Shown here: piece after piece, positions 21,532-31,447 of the stretch | Layout of the letters: each line of letters starts with the position of its first letter | Numbering within the stretch: the first letter of the stretch is position 1 | Assembly: GCA_029448655.1 (NCBI GenBank) | Contig: JACCLO010000002.1 | Location: 4,712,001 to 4,776,000 of the forward strand | Length of the DNA stretch: 64,000 nucleotides | Reading direction: 5' to 3' | From: Wolfiporia cocos | Lineage: Eukaryota > Basidiomycota > Agaricomycetes > Polyporales > Phaeolaceae | Translations under genes and position numbers: made by a program | The notes under the pieces: generated by a model | What the model saw: only the letters and a program-made list of their open reading frames with translations | What the model was told of the DNA's origin: nothing | Database searches by the model: none

Positions 21532-23569
21532 TGGCGACGGTGGTGGCGGGGGCCGAGGGTCCTGCTGAGCTTGAGTCAGCTGTCACTTCTTCCCAGATCG
21601 TTCGGGCACAATACGTCTTGCCATCCGCGGGGGGCGCCGAGTACGGCTTCTTGCCAGAAGCCTGTCCCTTTCCACTACCCGAAGGAGCAGCCGTGGTCTT
21701 TCCAGACGCGGCAGCTGCATCCTTCGCCCTTTGTTGTTCGGCCCGCTGAGCGGCAGGCACGAACGTTCCCGCAGCCTTGTCCGCGGCAAGCTTAGGACAC
21801 TTGTTGAAATAGTGTCCCGTCTGCTTGCAATAGGTGCAGACGGCATTGGAGGTGTCGGCGGGGGCTTTGGCGGGCGCCTTTCCCTTGTCCTTCTTTTTCT
21901 CCGACTTCTTCGTAGAAGCGGAGGACGTCTCCTTCTTTTCGGCAGGGGCCGAGTCCTTCTTGCCGGCCTTCTCGAAGATCGAGCCCTTGATCTTGTCTGG
22001 ATATGACGTTTGGTACATTTCCAGAGCGAAGTCGATCAGAGGTTCGATGTCGGTCGGGGCCTTGAAGAACGGAGTCTTGCCGAGGACGTTTAAGGTGTCC
22101 TTAACCTTTTCGGGGAGAGTCTCGGTGAATTCCCACACCAGAGTCTCGTTGGCGGTTTCGGAGAGTCGGCCGAGGGTTCGGAACCGTTCGCAGTAATTGA
22201 AATAGTTTGATTCTGCCAGTTCCTTGCCCTTCGTGCCGTAGTAGCCGCGAATTTCCTTCTTCGCGATCTCCTTATCCGTCATCTTCCCATATTGCACCAT
22301 TACGGATTTGGTGAAGTCCTCCCAGGTGCCGAGAGGTTCACCGTTTCCTGCCTTCTTGATGAGAGGCGAGAAAAACTTGTATGCGTCCCCTGTGACGCGG
22401 AAGAGGGCCGTGGTGATACGGTCATGGTCATCGTAGACCCTGAGCGTACCGAAGTACAGGCCCATCTTCTCCACCCATTCCTGCGCAGTCACCTTTCCAG
22501 ATGACCCAGAGAATTCGGGGGGAGGGGGGATTTTCAGGTTTTGAGGCAGACCTGGAATCTGCGGGGCGACGGCTGCTGCAGCAGCGGCTGCAGCTTGTGC
22601 GGCGGCAGCGGCCTCGGCTGCTCTGGCTTGAGCATGACCGGGGGCCGGTGCCGGGTCTTCCGGGGGCGTGCGGATGCCGGGAGGGTTGGGAACGGAGGGA
22701 TTCTTGCGAATTCTCCGAAGTTCCTCGTCAACCTTCTCCATGCGCTCTGCGAACGCATCCTCGAGGTCGTCCAGCCGGGACCGGTAGTCCTTTCGGAGCT
22801 GCTTCTCCATTTCGGAGAGCTTGGCGGTGTACTCCTGTCGGAGTTCCTTGCCGAGGTCCACCATGGTGGACAATACCTCGTTCCGGACCGAATTGACCGC
22901 TTCGTGTAGCTCGTCTTGGGCCTTCTGTTCGATTGCCCTGGATTGCCCAGCCAGGGAATCGATTCGTTCATGGATACGCTCCAGACGGGCGTGCACCATT
23001 CGACCTAGGGTGTCGGTGGTGTCATGGCTTATGGCCGCACTTCGTTGTACGGCGGCATCGATGATTGGCCCATGTATGGACCCATCCACCTTGTGGTGTT
23101 CCTCCTCAGGAAGGTACGCCTTGAGGTTGTTCTCGACAGCGACATTGGTCTGTCGTGTCGGACCCGAAAATTCCATTTCCAGGGTGGTGGCGGGCCCGAT
23201 AGGGCGAGTTCGACGAGCCGGTGGGTATCCGGCAATGGGGGAGCCTGGGCGTGTACCCATGGGGTTGGTCGGAGATTCCCTTTGCGGGGGAGCGAACTCC
23301 GGCATTTCCTCTTCCTCTTCCTCTTCTTCTTCTCCCTCGCTTAGGTGCTCCAGCGTCACCAGTTGCTGGGTTCCCGAGGGACCAGCTACCGGGGTCACCG
23401 GGCCTTCTGAGCGGAGGCGCATCTTGCGGGGGGCGAGAGGAGTGCTGACGGAGGAGGTGGAGGACATTGTGAATCTGTTTGTGACGAATGTTAGTTTCCG
23501 GTTACTCATTGTCTTAGATTCTTTAAGAAGGGATTGGTTTTGAAAACTGCAACTTTCGTTATAGATCAC
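21473..23569 (-). CDS. gag: Gag with CCHC zinc knuckle
   Basis: Structural capsid/nucleocapsid protein of the element. The open frame is 698 codons. The first ATG gives an atypical N-terminus, and the methionines near codons 21 or 35 (MSNRK, MSSTS) are equally likely starts. Seen in order: an acidic Glu run near residue 80, a charged coiled-coil region about 185-290, an Ala/Pro linker about 310-340, a capsid-like retrotransposon gag domain about 350-540 (QEWVEKMGLYF, WEDFTKSV), a Lys-rich linker, and one zinc knuckle CTYCKQTGHYFNKC near 595. It overlaps pol by 59 bp. Confidence 0.9.
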   Translation of the reverse strand: MIYNESCSFQNQSLLKESKTMSNRKLTFVTNRFTMSSTSSVSTPLAPRKMRLRSEGPVTPVAGPSGTQQLVTLEHLSEGEEEEEEEEEMPEFAPPQRESPTNPMGTRPGSPIAGYPPARRTRPIGPATTLEMEFSGPTRQTNVAVENNLKAYLPEEEHHKVDGSIHGPIIDAAVQRSAAISHDTTDTLGRMVHARLERIHERIDSLAGQSRAIEQKAQDELHEAVNSVRNEVLSTMVDLGKELRQEYTAKLSEMEKQLRKDYRSRLDDLEDAFAERMEKVDEELRRIRKNPSVPNPPGIRTPPEDPAPAPGHAQARAAEAAAAAQAAAAAAAAVAPQIPGLPQNLKIPPPPEFSGSSGKVTAQEWVEKMGLYFGTLRVYDDHDRITTALFRVTGDAYKFFSPLIKKAGNGEPLGTWEDFTKSVMVQYGKMTDKEIAKKEIRGYYGTKGKELAESNYFNYCERFRTLGRLSETANETLVWEFTETLPEKVKDTLNVLGKTPFFKAPTDIEPLIDFALEMYQTSYPDKIKGSIFEKAGKKDSAPAEKKETSSASTKKSEKKKDKGKAPAKAPADTSNAVCTYCKQTGHYFNKCPKLAADKAAGTFVPAAQRAEQQRAKDAAAASGKTTAAPSGSGKGQASGKKPYSAPPADGKTYCARTIWEEVTADSSSAGPSAPATTVANVGTISVPLAPTTRLEDVL

Positions 23570-23611
23570 ACTCGCACTCTATTTCAGAGTTAAAAGATGA
23601 TAGTATTTCTA

Positions 23612-24535
23612 CTATACAATCGCGAGTATATCCTCTTCTACCGAAGTAGTTGAGGGCCCTGCCACCTTGTCAGGTGGTGTTACACCGAAGGCAAAAGAAA
23701 TTTGTAGCGCTACGCATTCTGCTATGATACGAGCTAAGTCCGTACGCCAATCCAAAAAGGAAATACTGCCGAGCTGTTTACAGTACTTTTTCATAATTCT
23801 CCAGTCTCTATTGGTGATCCTCCCCCGTCTCGCTCTATCCTTTACGTTATCCACCAAGTCCTCCAATTCTACTACCATAGTATGGAAACGCATGTCGTTT
23901 TCCATATGGAAGCCTGGGTAATTAGGGGGATGGTTGGCGAGAGGAGTGAGACGAGTGAGAGTGCCTTCTAGCATGGGAATAACTTGGTCGCATGCTTGGA
24001 GAGGCTTCTTCTTCCCGAAGACGAGGGAAGGGTCGAGAATCTTGTGGTTGGCCGGAACGGAAGGTCCGGCCGCCGGGCTGGAGAGACGGAGGGCCAGTGA
24101 AGAAGCTGCCTGCTTGGCTTCCTTGGCGGCTTGTTTGGCGGCGATTCGCTTATTCAGCTTATCGCGGGCGAGCTTAAGCTTGTTGAGTTCGCGGAGTTCA
24201 ATTAAGTTCTCCATGGCGGTAATGGAAGCGGCTAGCTTCTCTTCCTCTGTCCAGATACGCTTGGCGAGCGGAACTGGTTTGGGAGGTCGAGGAGCGGGTT
24301 TCCCAGCCTCAGCAATGTGCTTTGGCATGTGGACGGGAATCTCCCAAAGATGGAGCTTCCCGGTGTAATCTTCCTTTACAGGAAGGGTGTATGTGACGTC
24401 CTCTGCCCGAGGAATGTCGGTGGTGTCGATGCGGCTGAGAAGGGACCGCTTCGCCGGTTTAACGTAGGGGGCAGTAGAGGAGCCACGGGTGCGACGGGTA
24501 ACGCGGGGCATGATTCTAGAAAGTGCAGCTTTCAT
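23612..24535 (-). CDS. ORF1, extra 307-codon protein upstream of gag
   Basis: Intact frame between the leader and gag, ending 42 bp before the gag frame. Starts are possible at the ATG at 24533-24535 or at the in-frame MPRVTRRTRG methionine nine codons on. Features: a basic Arg-rich N-terminus, a Pro-rich segment, a Lys/Ala-rich probable coiled coil at about 105-145, and a C-terminal 120 residues with helical pattern and several Trp/Arg residues. I recognise no family. Canonical chromoviruses have no gene here. It could be an accessory nucleic-acid-binding or assembly protein, which is inference. Confidence 0.7.
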   Translation of the reverse strand: MKAALSRIMPRVTRRTRGSSTAPYVKPAKRSLLSRIDTTDIPRAEDVTYTLPVKEDYTGKLHLWEIPVHMPKHIAEAGKPAPRPPKPVPLAKRIWTEEEKLAASITAMENLIELRELNKLKLARDKLNKRIAAKQAAKEAKQAASSLALRLSSPAAGPSVPANHKILDPSLVFGKKKPLQACDQVIPMLEGTLTRLTPLANHPPNYPGFHMENDMRFHTMVVELEDLVDNVKDRARRGRITNRDWRIMKKYCKQLGSISFLDWRTDLARIIAECVALQISFAFGVTPPDKVAGPSTTSVEEDILAIV

Positions 24536-25543
24536 GAGAAACGAAGTTTCCCAGTGATACGTCCAAGAGCAGGAATAAAAGGGATTATGTAAGGTAGGGT
24601 AGTGGACTCCTTTTCAGGAGCAAAGAAGGTGTACTACGGGGCATAATTACTCTTATGTTGCGCGCAAACCCTGTGCCGAGACGGCGCGGATATTCGCATG
24701 ACCCTAACGGTCAGAGGCGCCGACTCCAGGGGTAGAGTTGCTGACTGCCAGGCCGGTTCCTGGGTCAGATGATTGGGAATCGGATACACGACACCGCCCC
24801 GGAGGGACGATGCCGGAAAGTGGCTGGGATTTTACATCCCTTAGCCTGTCCATGCTTCAACAATGAGGTTGCCGTCTGTAGCCACATGGGTGTCACATCA
24901 GGGCTAAAAAACCACTGTCGATCTAAGATCGCGAGACAGCAGCGCTCCACATCCCGAAGGAGTGGGCCACGCGCTTCTCTTCCAATGGGGCCCCAAATCC
25001 GTTTGACCCATGCTCGCACGCCGAGCTGCCCGGAGGACTTATGCTATTGGCTACCGCGAGTGACCTATGGCAGGGTGATTTTTTACGTCACCCCCCTCAC
25101 TGCTTTTCTCATAACGGGTTCAAAGCAGGTCCCTTACGCCTGGGAGGCGGCTTTGGAAAATTCCCATGCCATCATAATGATGACCCTATGGATAGTGATG
25201 GGGCGCTGAACAACGCTTGCCATGACAGGGGGTTGGGCGCACACAGGCAGACCGTCCCCTTTTCTCCACAGGCGGGTCTTAACCGCGCATAGTCCAAGCT
25301 TGTCAGCGAGGACCATGTCTCCTTGACCCTGGAGTCCGGGTTAGGTAGGCCTCCTGCCTAAAAAGGCGGTGTGGCTTCCCTGGTTGCCAATCCTCTGCCG
25401 AGGATGGCGATGTATCCCCCAGATCTCAACTATCACCCCAATCGCCTTGTCAGGCAGAAAGGGATGTGCGCAGCAACAAGTAATAGCCCCTGTAGGATAG
25501 AAACCCAGACCCAAGCGCAAGCGCAAGGGCGGGGGTAGGGGGG
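24536..25543 (-). other. Gypsy untranslated leader
   Basis: About 1 kb between the primer site and ORF1 with no long frame on the sense strand. It probably holds packaging signals and the ORF1 promoter or leader, but I see no specific motif. Confidence 0.5.
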
Positions 25544-25554
25544 AGATTTGTTCT
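25544..25554 (-). promoter_or_regulatory. Putative self-priming primer-binding site
   Basis: Two bases inside the 5' LTR the sense strand reads AGAACAAATCT. This is the exact complement of AGATTTGTTCT in the LTR (plus coordinates 25679-25689). There is no TGG at the LTR edge as expected for tRNA priming. An 11-nt match between PBS and the 5' end of the transcript is the Tf1 mechanism. Confidence 0.65.
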
Positions 25555-25556
25555 TA

Positions 25557-26218
25557 TGACACAGACTAGACTGTGGGACTCACACTATAACCTTATAAGC
25601 GACTTGAAGGAGTTGCTGGAGGTTGGTGAGGAGGCTAGTGGGCGCAAGCAGAGAGGTTATGTAACTGTGCGAATGCAGAGAACAAATCTAAGGCTTATCC
25701 GCAGTGATAGCCCTACTTATATACATGCTTTGTTTGGTTACCGGTAAGGGAACCAAACAGTTAGACGGTCTGTGCGCAGACATAACTAAATACAGTTAAG
25801 TCGTAAACTACAATAGACCATGTGCGCCGGTAATGGCCGCACCAGTAAGAATGTTTGTTTGGACCGTAGGTCCGTGTTGTGGAAGTGGCTGTAGCTACGT
25901 TAGTAAGCCATGCATGTGATTCTTATATACCGGTATCGGAATATAAGTAATCGTGAGGGCATTGGCATGTGATAACGAGCGGGCCGCTTATCCAATTGTA
26001 CTGACATAGCCCGGTACCGGGATATGAGTAAGGCGCGTGACACCGGAGGTTAGTCCGCTGAGTCATTGACGCGTACAAACGTGTTATGTACGTGTTGTTT
26101 GTTTGCGTGTACGTGTAGACGAGCGCTTGGCAGCGTAAATGTCTACAAAGGTCGTAGAAATACCAGATAAATAGGTAAAAATACGGGAAAAATAGTGGCA
26201 TGTCCCAAATCTGTGACA
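25557..26218 (-). repeat. 5' LTR of the Gypsy element (promoter)
   Basis: 662 bp. Contains GGCCATTACCGGCG on the sense strand (about 25825-25840), the TATA box at 25716-25724, and the predicted start/self-primer at 25679-25689. Confidence 0.95.
25679..25724 (-). promoter_or_regulatory. Gypsy core promoter: TATA box, inverted repeat and self-primer start
   Basis: On minus: TATATAAG beginning at 25723, an imperfect inverted repeat GGCTATC / GATAAGCC, then AGATTTGTTCT beginning at 25689, 34 nt after the first T of the TATA box. That spacing fits the transcription start. The same module lies at 16417-16462 in the 3' LTR. Confidence 0.6.
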
Positions 26219-26223
26219 CATCC

Positions 26224-26797
26224 TATTAGTTATGTTTATAGCTCAAAACCCCATATTCCATTCAGTTTATAACCATGAGGCTATCACATGGCATAGATCA
26301 TTAGTTACACACACAAGCCACATGCCATTAGCCACATACTACACAAATACAAGAATACCCTCTGCCCAAGTCTAAACAGACTACTAACCCTAGTACAGTA
26401 CCCATACACTGCATAGCCATCACTGGTATGTAAGGCACATAGTAGTACACAGCTGAAACATGTATACAAGCCAGGATACTTCAAAGCTGTACCCCAGCTT
26501 CAGTTTAATCAATCCACCACCACTCTAGTGTGCAAGAGTAAACTAGCAGGCTCTAGTGCTGTATTGGAGGGCAAGCACTGCCACTGCTTGCCCAATAGCT
26601 TCATGCTACTGGAGTTGAGGCACTGATGCACCTGCATGCCATCTTTGGCACGCAGAGTTCTATTCTATTGTTGGTACTTAGCTGGCAGCTCATTGTGCAC
26701 AAAACTTTGCACCTTGTGTTGGTCTCAGTTGCTTGTTATTGTATCTGCAACTGAGACCAGTAAGCTCATAGATCATTTGCTACTTGTACATACATGC
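26224..26797. other. Unassigned AT-rich island sequence
   Basis: No gene recognised to the right of the Gypsy target duplication. Confidence 0.4.
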
Positions 26798-27057
26798 ACT
26801 GGGGGTATTATCTAATGACTTTGTTGGAAACATGTTGGTATCATCTAAGTGATCAAATGTGAACATAATGCATTGATTGCTTATATAATATCTTCATTAG
26901 ATAATGCCCCTGGTGTCTGGATCTTACACAGCCCATAGCCAGCTGAGGTCCTGTGTTTCTTACGATGTTATCAACCAATGCATTATGTTTGCATTTGATC
27001 AATCATTTAGATGATACCAACATGTTTCTGACAAAGTCATTAGATAGTGCCCCCAGT
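26798..27057. repeat. Inverted-repeat (MITE-like) element
   Basis: The arms at 26798-26879 and 26972-27057 are imperfect reverse complements over about 80 bp, ending in CACTGGGGG / CCCCCAGTG. A third related end (CATTAGATAATGCCCCTGGTG) lies at about 26887-26907, so a roughly 110-bp unit may sit inside a larger one. Non-coding. No clear target duplication found. Confidence 0.55.
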
Positions 27058-27468
27058 GATGCTAACAACTGTACCATAGTTGATCCTACTATAGGTACAC
27101 AATATATGTGGCTTACTATTGTATCTGCAACTGAGACCATTGATCCTACTATAGGTACACAGATACACAGATACACAGCTCCCCAGTTCTACTATTAAGA
27201 TGCTGATATCCCATCATTGGTGCATTTCTATGTCTTTATCTACTTTCTGAGGCAACACTGCTATCTAGTCAAGATTAGTGGTGTGCCTCCCTGAGTTTAC
27301 AATCATACTAACAAGGTTTTTAGCATCTCAGACATTTGTCTAGGCCCTCATCATAAGGTTTATATATCACCCATTGATATTTTAGGCTTTATGGGATTTA
27401 GGATATATTGCACACAGAGTGCACTCTGACATCTTGCCAATTGGCTGTAGCACCTGCAGATAACTGGT
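27058..27468. repeat. Low-complexity stretch with a tandemly repeated 33-bp motif
   Basis: The words tgatcctactataggtacac and tattgtatctgcaactgagacca recur (27080-27180 and near 26720-26760). No gene seen. Confidence 0.4.
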
Positions 27469-27473
27469 GAGCC

Positions 27474-27965
27474 TGTCACAGATTTTGTGGCATGTTTTAA
27501 TGTATTACCCCCTCCTAGGCTCGAACCTAGGACTTCACGTTCTAGTAGTCACATGACCAGTGCAGCGTAGTGTAGCGGTATAACACAACCTGTCCGTCAG
27601 GACATACGGTCACGTGATCCCCTACTTACATAACATGTACGCGTGACCTTTAGGGGCGCGCACAGACCATGCCATTAGGGCAGGCCCTTCATTAGGTAGC
27701 GGCCGGTCTGTACATATATAAAGTAGACATCTGAGGTCTTACAACCTCAGACTGATCAATCTCAACCAATGGATGTGTACCCTCATCATCATACTGCGTG
27801 CTAGACTGGGACTGCCTCTGGTGACTCCAACGTCACTATGCCTTAGACTCTCTATCTTAGGGTCTACCTAGTCAGCCCATGTGACGTCCTCAACGTCGTC
27901 AACACCTTCAACGTTAGCAGAAGGGGTTAGGGCATAAACATGTACGTATGACACATTCTGTGTCA
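27474..27965 (+). mobile_element. Solo LTR, family E, 492 bp, TSD GAGCC
   Basis: TGTCACAG...CTGTGTCA with GAGCC at 27469-27473 and 27966-27970. The TATA box (TATATAAAG) is near 27717, and the hairpin at 27730-27751 has arms TCTGAGGT / ACCTCAGA and loop CTTACA. The first 130 bp contain tRNA-like words: a CCTAGGCTCGAACCTAGG block (T-arm on the opposite strand) and TAGTGTAGCGG (box A-like). Confidence 0.9.
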
Positions 27966-27970
27966 GAGCC

Positions 27971-28725
27971 AGCTGCTGCCAGAAGGCCTCCTGGGTATAC
28001 TGCTCCAATTGTTCTACACCTTGTCTCAATCAAGTTCCAACAAGGTCCAGAGTGACTTCTAGCAAACCATAACCATCCTGCTGTGGTTGTGTCCAGCTTA
28101 TGCCAATGAGTGACAAAATAGGCTTCAATCCTCTTTTCACTTCATTGTATGTATGTATTGAAATATATCAGATTATAACCTCAAGCACCTCACATTAAAC
28201 TTCCAAAGCTGGCATATCATCAAATACCTACCTAACCTGATATTTGTCCTGACTCCTCATAAATGATACCATCAAAATGTTGCATATGCAGCAAAGTAGA
28301 ACAATATACTGATACTGTTGTCAGGGTGGGAGATGTCATGTAGAGCATGGGCACATGCAGTGAACATATTGGATCACTGTACCATTGATTGTTATAGATC
28401 ACTCATGATCAGAGCTTTTGGATGCCCAGCAGCATACATTTTTCAATGACTCCATCCACATTATCACAAGACCTATCACATTGATTACTCTGGCAGCTTT
28501 TTGTATTGGCTGGGATGGGCAGTCACTGCAAGGACCATGGACACACAAGCTACTGGTTGATGTGCTGATGATGATCTTCCATTGGATTTTGCTGCTGGAG
28601 TTCAGAAGATGGCACCTACTGATGCCTCTGATGAATCTACTCACTCTAGGTGGCAGTCTATGAATCCCACAGAATGCGATCTCTACCATTCTTGGGCTTC
28701 CATTGGAAGCTCTTACATATACCTT
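27971..28725. other. Unassigned island sequence
   Basis: Short frames on both strands (for example 28399-28770) but none recognised; no repeat boundary found. Confidence 0.35.
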
Positions 28726-28730
28726 CTCCA

Positions 28731-29279
28731 TGTTATGATCATACACAAACAAGTTTTTTCTTTCGACCACTCATGCAATGAGACTTAGTATTCAACTGCC
28801 CCACACTGTGCTGTGCTCTAGCTGGCCCTGCTCAACCAGGGCACAATTTCAGGTATATCAAACCTATTCCCCCTGTTCCATATATACTGAGGCTTCTAGC
28901 CACCTTCTGTGTCTAACCACAGATAGTATCATGTTTCAACCACTGTTGCACTCAACCACAACACTTCTATCTGTCAATTGTATTATAGTAGCATACACAA
29001 CTCAATGGACTTAGTGGTAGCAGTACCACAGACACTATGACCTTGGAAATGAGCCAGCAGTATATAAACCAATATATTCATTAACTGAGCTCTTCAGCTC
29101 AACCTTGTTGTTCAAACAAGGGTCTTATATTCACTCCCCAACTTGGGTGACCAAGCTCAGCTAATATATTTGAGTTCTAGCTCTCAGGCAGCAACATCAG
29201 AGCAGGTGAGTAGTGTGCTACTTGACAGCTAAATAAATTGCCCAGTCATCTTAGCTCAGCAGATATTTAATCTATAACA
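28731..29279 (+). mobile_element. Solo LTR, family C, 549 bp, TSD CTCCA
   Basis: TGTTATGA...TATAACA with CTCCA at 28726-28730 and 29280-29284. TATATAAACC near 29050. Confidence 0.9.
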
Positions 29280-29696
29280 CTCCATCATTGTGGAGACATC
29301 CTTCCAGAGACCAGAGACTCAGTACAGATGTGACATTCATTGTTCTGTTGCATGTCTGCTTCCAATGGCATTCTCACTCTGCTGCCTTGGGTACTCTATG
29401 TCACTTGGTTATGTTCATACAGTGACCCACAAAACTGTTTCCAGGATTGCTTGTTATGGATTATGAGGTCTGTATCCCATGCAATACTTCAGTATTTTCC
29501 CTGATTCATAGCTTATCGGAATTCCATTCCTCTAAACTTGAAATTGAGCTGCCTACTAAGATTACATAATCATTGGTTCCCAAGATATTCAAATATCTTT
29601 GAAGGTCACTCCTGGAAACAGTTTTGTGGCACACATTTCAGATAGTATAAATCCCATGTTTCCAGTACTTGGTATATCCCCCTTTTTGTCACAGAT

Positions 29697-31251
29697 TTAT
29701 CTGAGACTAGCATTTTCCCGCTATTTTTAGCAATTTATCTGGGATTTATACGTCTACCTACAAGTTATCCAGGACTTATCCCATATTGCCACACGATTAG
29801 GTCCTAACACGGCCTTATAGCTTACATAACATAATGACACACTACTAAGCCTCCATGACTACGCATAACATGCTAGTCAGGACTTCCATGTCATCCCAAC
29901 GTCATAGCTACAGCCATCACGGCCCCAGCCCAGACTAATGACATCACGGCAACATCACCATCAGCTATCCTAGCTACGGTATTGCATCATAGTCCAGACT
30001 TAGCTACATCATCGCTACGTCAACCGGTCCAGCCCTACAGGCCAGACCACTACATCATTGTTCTAACAGAGGATGATGTCATACGTCGCACCATCCTTAC
30101 AACAGAATGGTGCCATAACATAATAATAGTACTACGCTATTAATGCTACTGGTCCGGCTCACCCCGGTTACCATGGGCTCCGGCACTTGCAGAGTCCCGG
30201 GCTTCTAGCCTTTCCGGCAAAGTCCAACCCCCGGCCCTAGGCCACCTCGTTGTCACCAGTTACCATACGGTCTGGTCAATAGTCAATAACACATGTCTAT
30301 GACGACACACCTTAGTAATGACACTAGGTCCGTCCAGTAGCATAGATGCCTTGGCGCTACGCTGAGTCATCCCATGGATCCTGCCCAATGGCAGATCACC
30401 CTCAAGGTACCTATCACAGATCCCTCAGAGCCGGGATACGTGCAGGTGCGCCCAAGGACTTATGTTGCACAGGGGTCGCCCTCAGTCTAGCAAGTCTAAG
30501 ACAAGAGGCAGGGCACACCACGCATGCTGAGGAACCAGGGCAGAGCCCTATGGATGAGAATGTAACGTCTGAGGTGTAAGCCTCAGACGCTGCTGTGCTA
30601 AGTACATGCCGCACTAGTAACTAAGTGCCTGCCCTCAAGGGGTCAGTGCACATGTAACTAAGTAACGTAGTGACGGCGCATGTAACTAATGTGACCGGGG
30701 ATGGTGCTAACCGCCCTACCTATCTACGATGTGTCCTGTTATCTTATCTACCGGTCACGTTACCTACACCGAGGGCATGCCACAGCGTACTGTGACAGTA
30801 CCGGCTTACCGGCCTTGTCTATACCTGGGCTGCACCCACATGATTCATGTCCACCTCATGGTGGAACCACACGCTATGTCTTTTACCATTGGTCCGGCCA
30901 TTACCGGCGGACCACGGCCTTTGTAGAGTAGCGCATGTACCTTGGTCGCCTTCATGGCAACCAAGCCCACGTTCCTTCTTAGGTATGTACTATACAGTAG
31001 CACATGACCTATTCATGCATGTATATATGTAGGGGTTAGACACCCTTTACCTTAGTTCTATTCTCCTCGGCAAACCTTGAGTGCCCAACGCGGAATACCT
31101 TTGGTACTCCCAGTGGAATCCTTTCAGGATTCCCAAGCATTCTCGGTGTGCACCATGGGAAGCCTCTCACTCTCTACTGCGCTTGACTGGGTTCCCTTAC
31201 CTCCCTCCCCACATTGGATAGGTGGTGAGTCCCACAGCCTAGTCTGTGTCA
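29697..31251 (+). mobile_element. Solo LTR, family A, TSD CTTTT, carrying a nested E-type LTR
   Basis: TGTCACAGATTTATCTGAG...CTGTGTCA with CTTTT at 29692-29696 and 31252-31256, inside the transposase coding region. It contains GGCCATTACCGGCGG (about 30895), flanked by GGTCCG / CGGACC, and TATATATG near 31020. Confidence 0.9.
30412..30797 (-). mobile_element. Solo LTR, E/F-type, 386 bp, TSD GTACC
   Basis: TATCACAG (decayed TGACACAG)...CTGTGACA with GTACC at 30407-30411 and 30798-30802. The hairpin at 30566-30589 has arms CGTCTGAGG / CCTCAGACG and loop TGTAAG. Confidence 0.85.
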
Positions 31252-31447
31252 CTTTTGCCTTCAACACATCCTGAACCCCTCTAGGCATTCTCTGAATCAT
31301 GTTCTGGCACACAGCCTTGTCAATAGCCTTCCACTCCTTCTCTACCCTTTCCCACAACTCTGTTATCCCCTGTGGCAGCTCTTGATGCTCTGAAAGCTTT
31401 CTTTTGAGGTGGTTCCAGAGATGTTCTATGGGATTAAGGTCTGAGAA

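Larger units (their letters stand above)
16295..26218 (-). mobile_element. Full-length Ty3/Gypsy chromovirus with dUTPase, 9924 bp, TSD CATCC
   Basis: Bounded by CATCC at 16290-16294 and 26219-26223. It has two 662-bp LTRs (TGACAC...GTGACA on plus) that differ at one site only (16683 G, 25945 A). Order on minus: 5' LTR, putative self-priming site, leader of about 1 kb, ORF1, gag, pol, polypurine tract, 3' LTR. All frames are open and all catalytic motifs I checked are present, so it looks autonomous and recently inserted. The integrase chromodomain places it among the chromoviruses. A dUTPase after the chromodomain has, from memory, been reported for some basidiomycete elements. Confidence 0.95.

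Noticed and set aside
22821..23543. 240-codon frame on plus opposite gag
   Set aside because: Shadow of a GC-biased coding region; no motifs and no start context, while gag on minus has clear domains.
25500..25556. tRNA-primed PBS next to the 5' LTR
   Set aside because: No TGG plus tRNA-complementary stretch at the LTR edge; the 11-nt self-complementary signal fits better.
27500..27600. Functional tRNA gene
   Set aside because: The T-arm-like and D-arm-like words lie on opposite strands, the best anticodon stem has a loop that is too long, and no matching acceptor stem is present.
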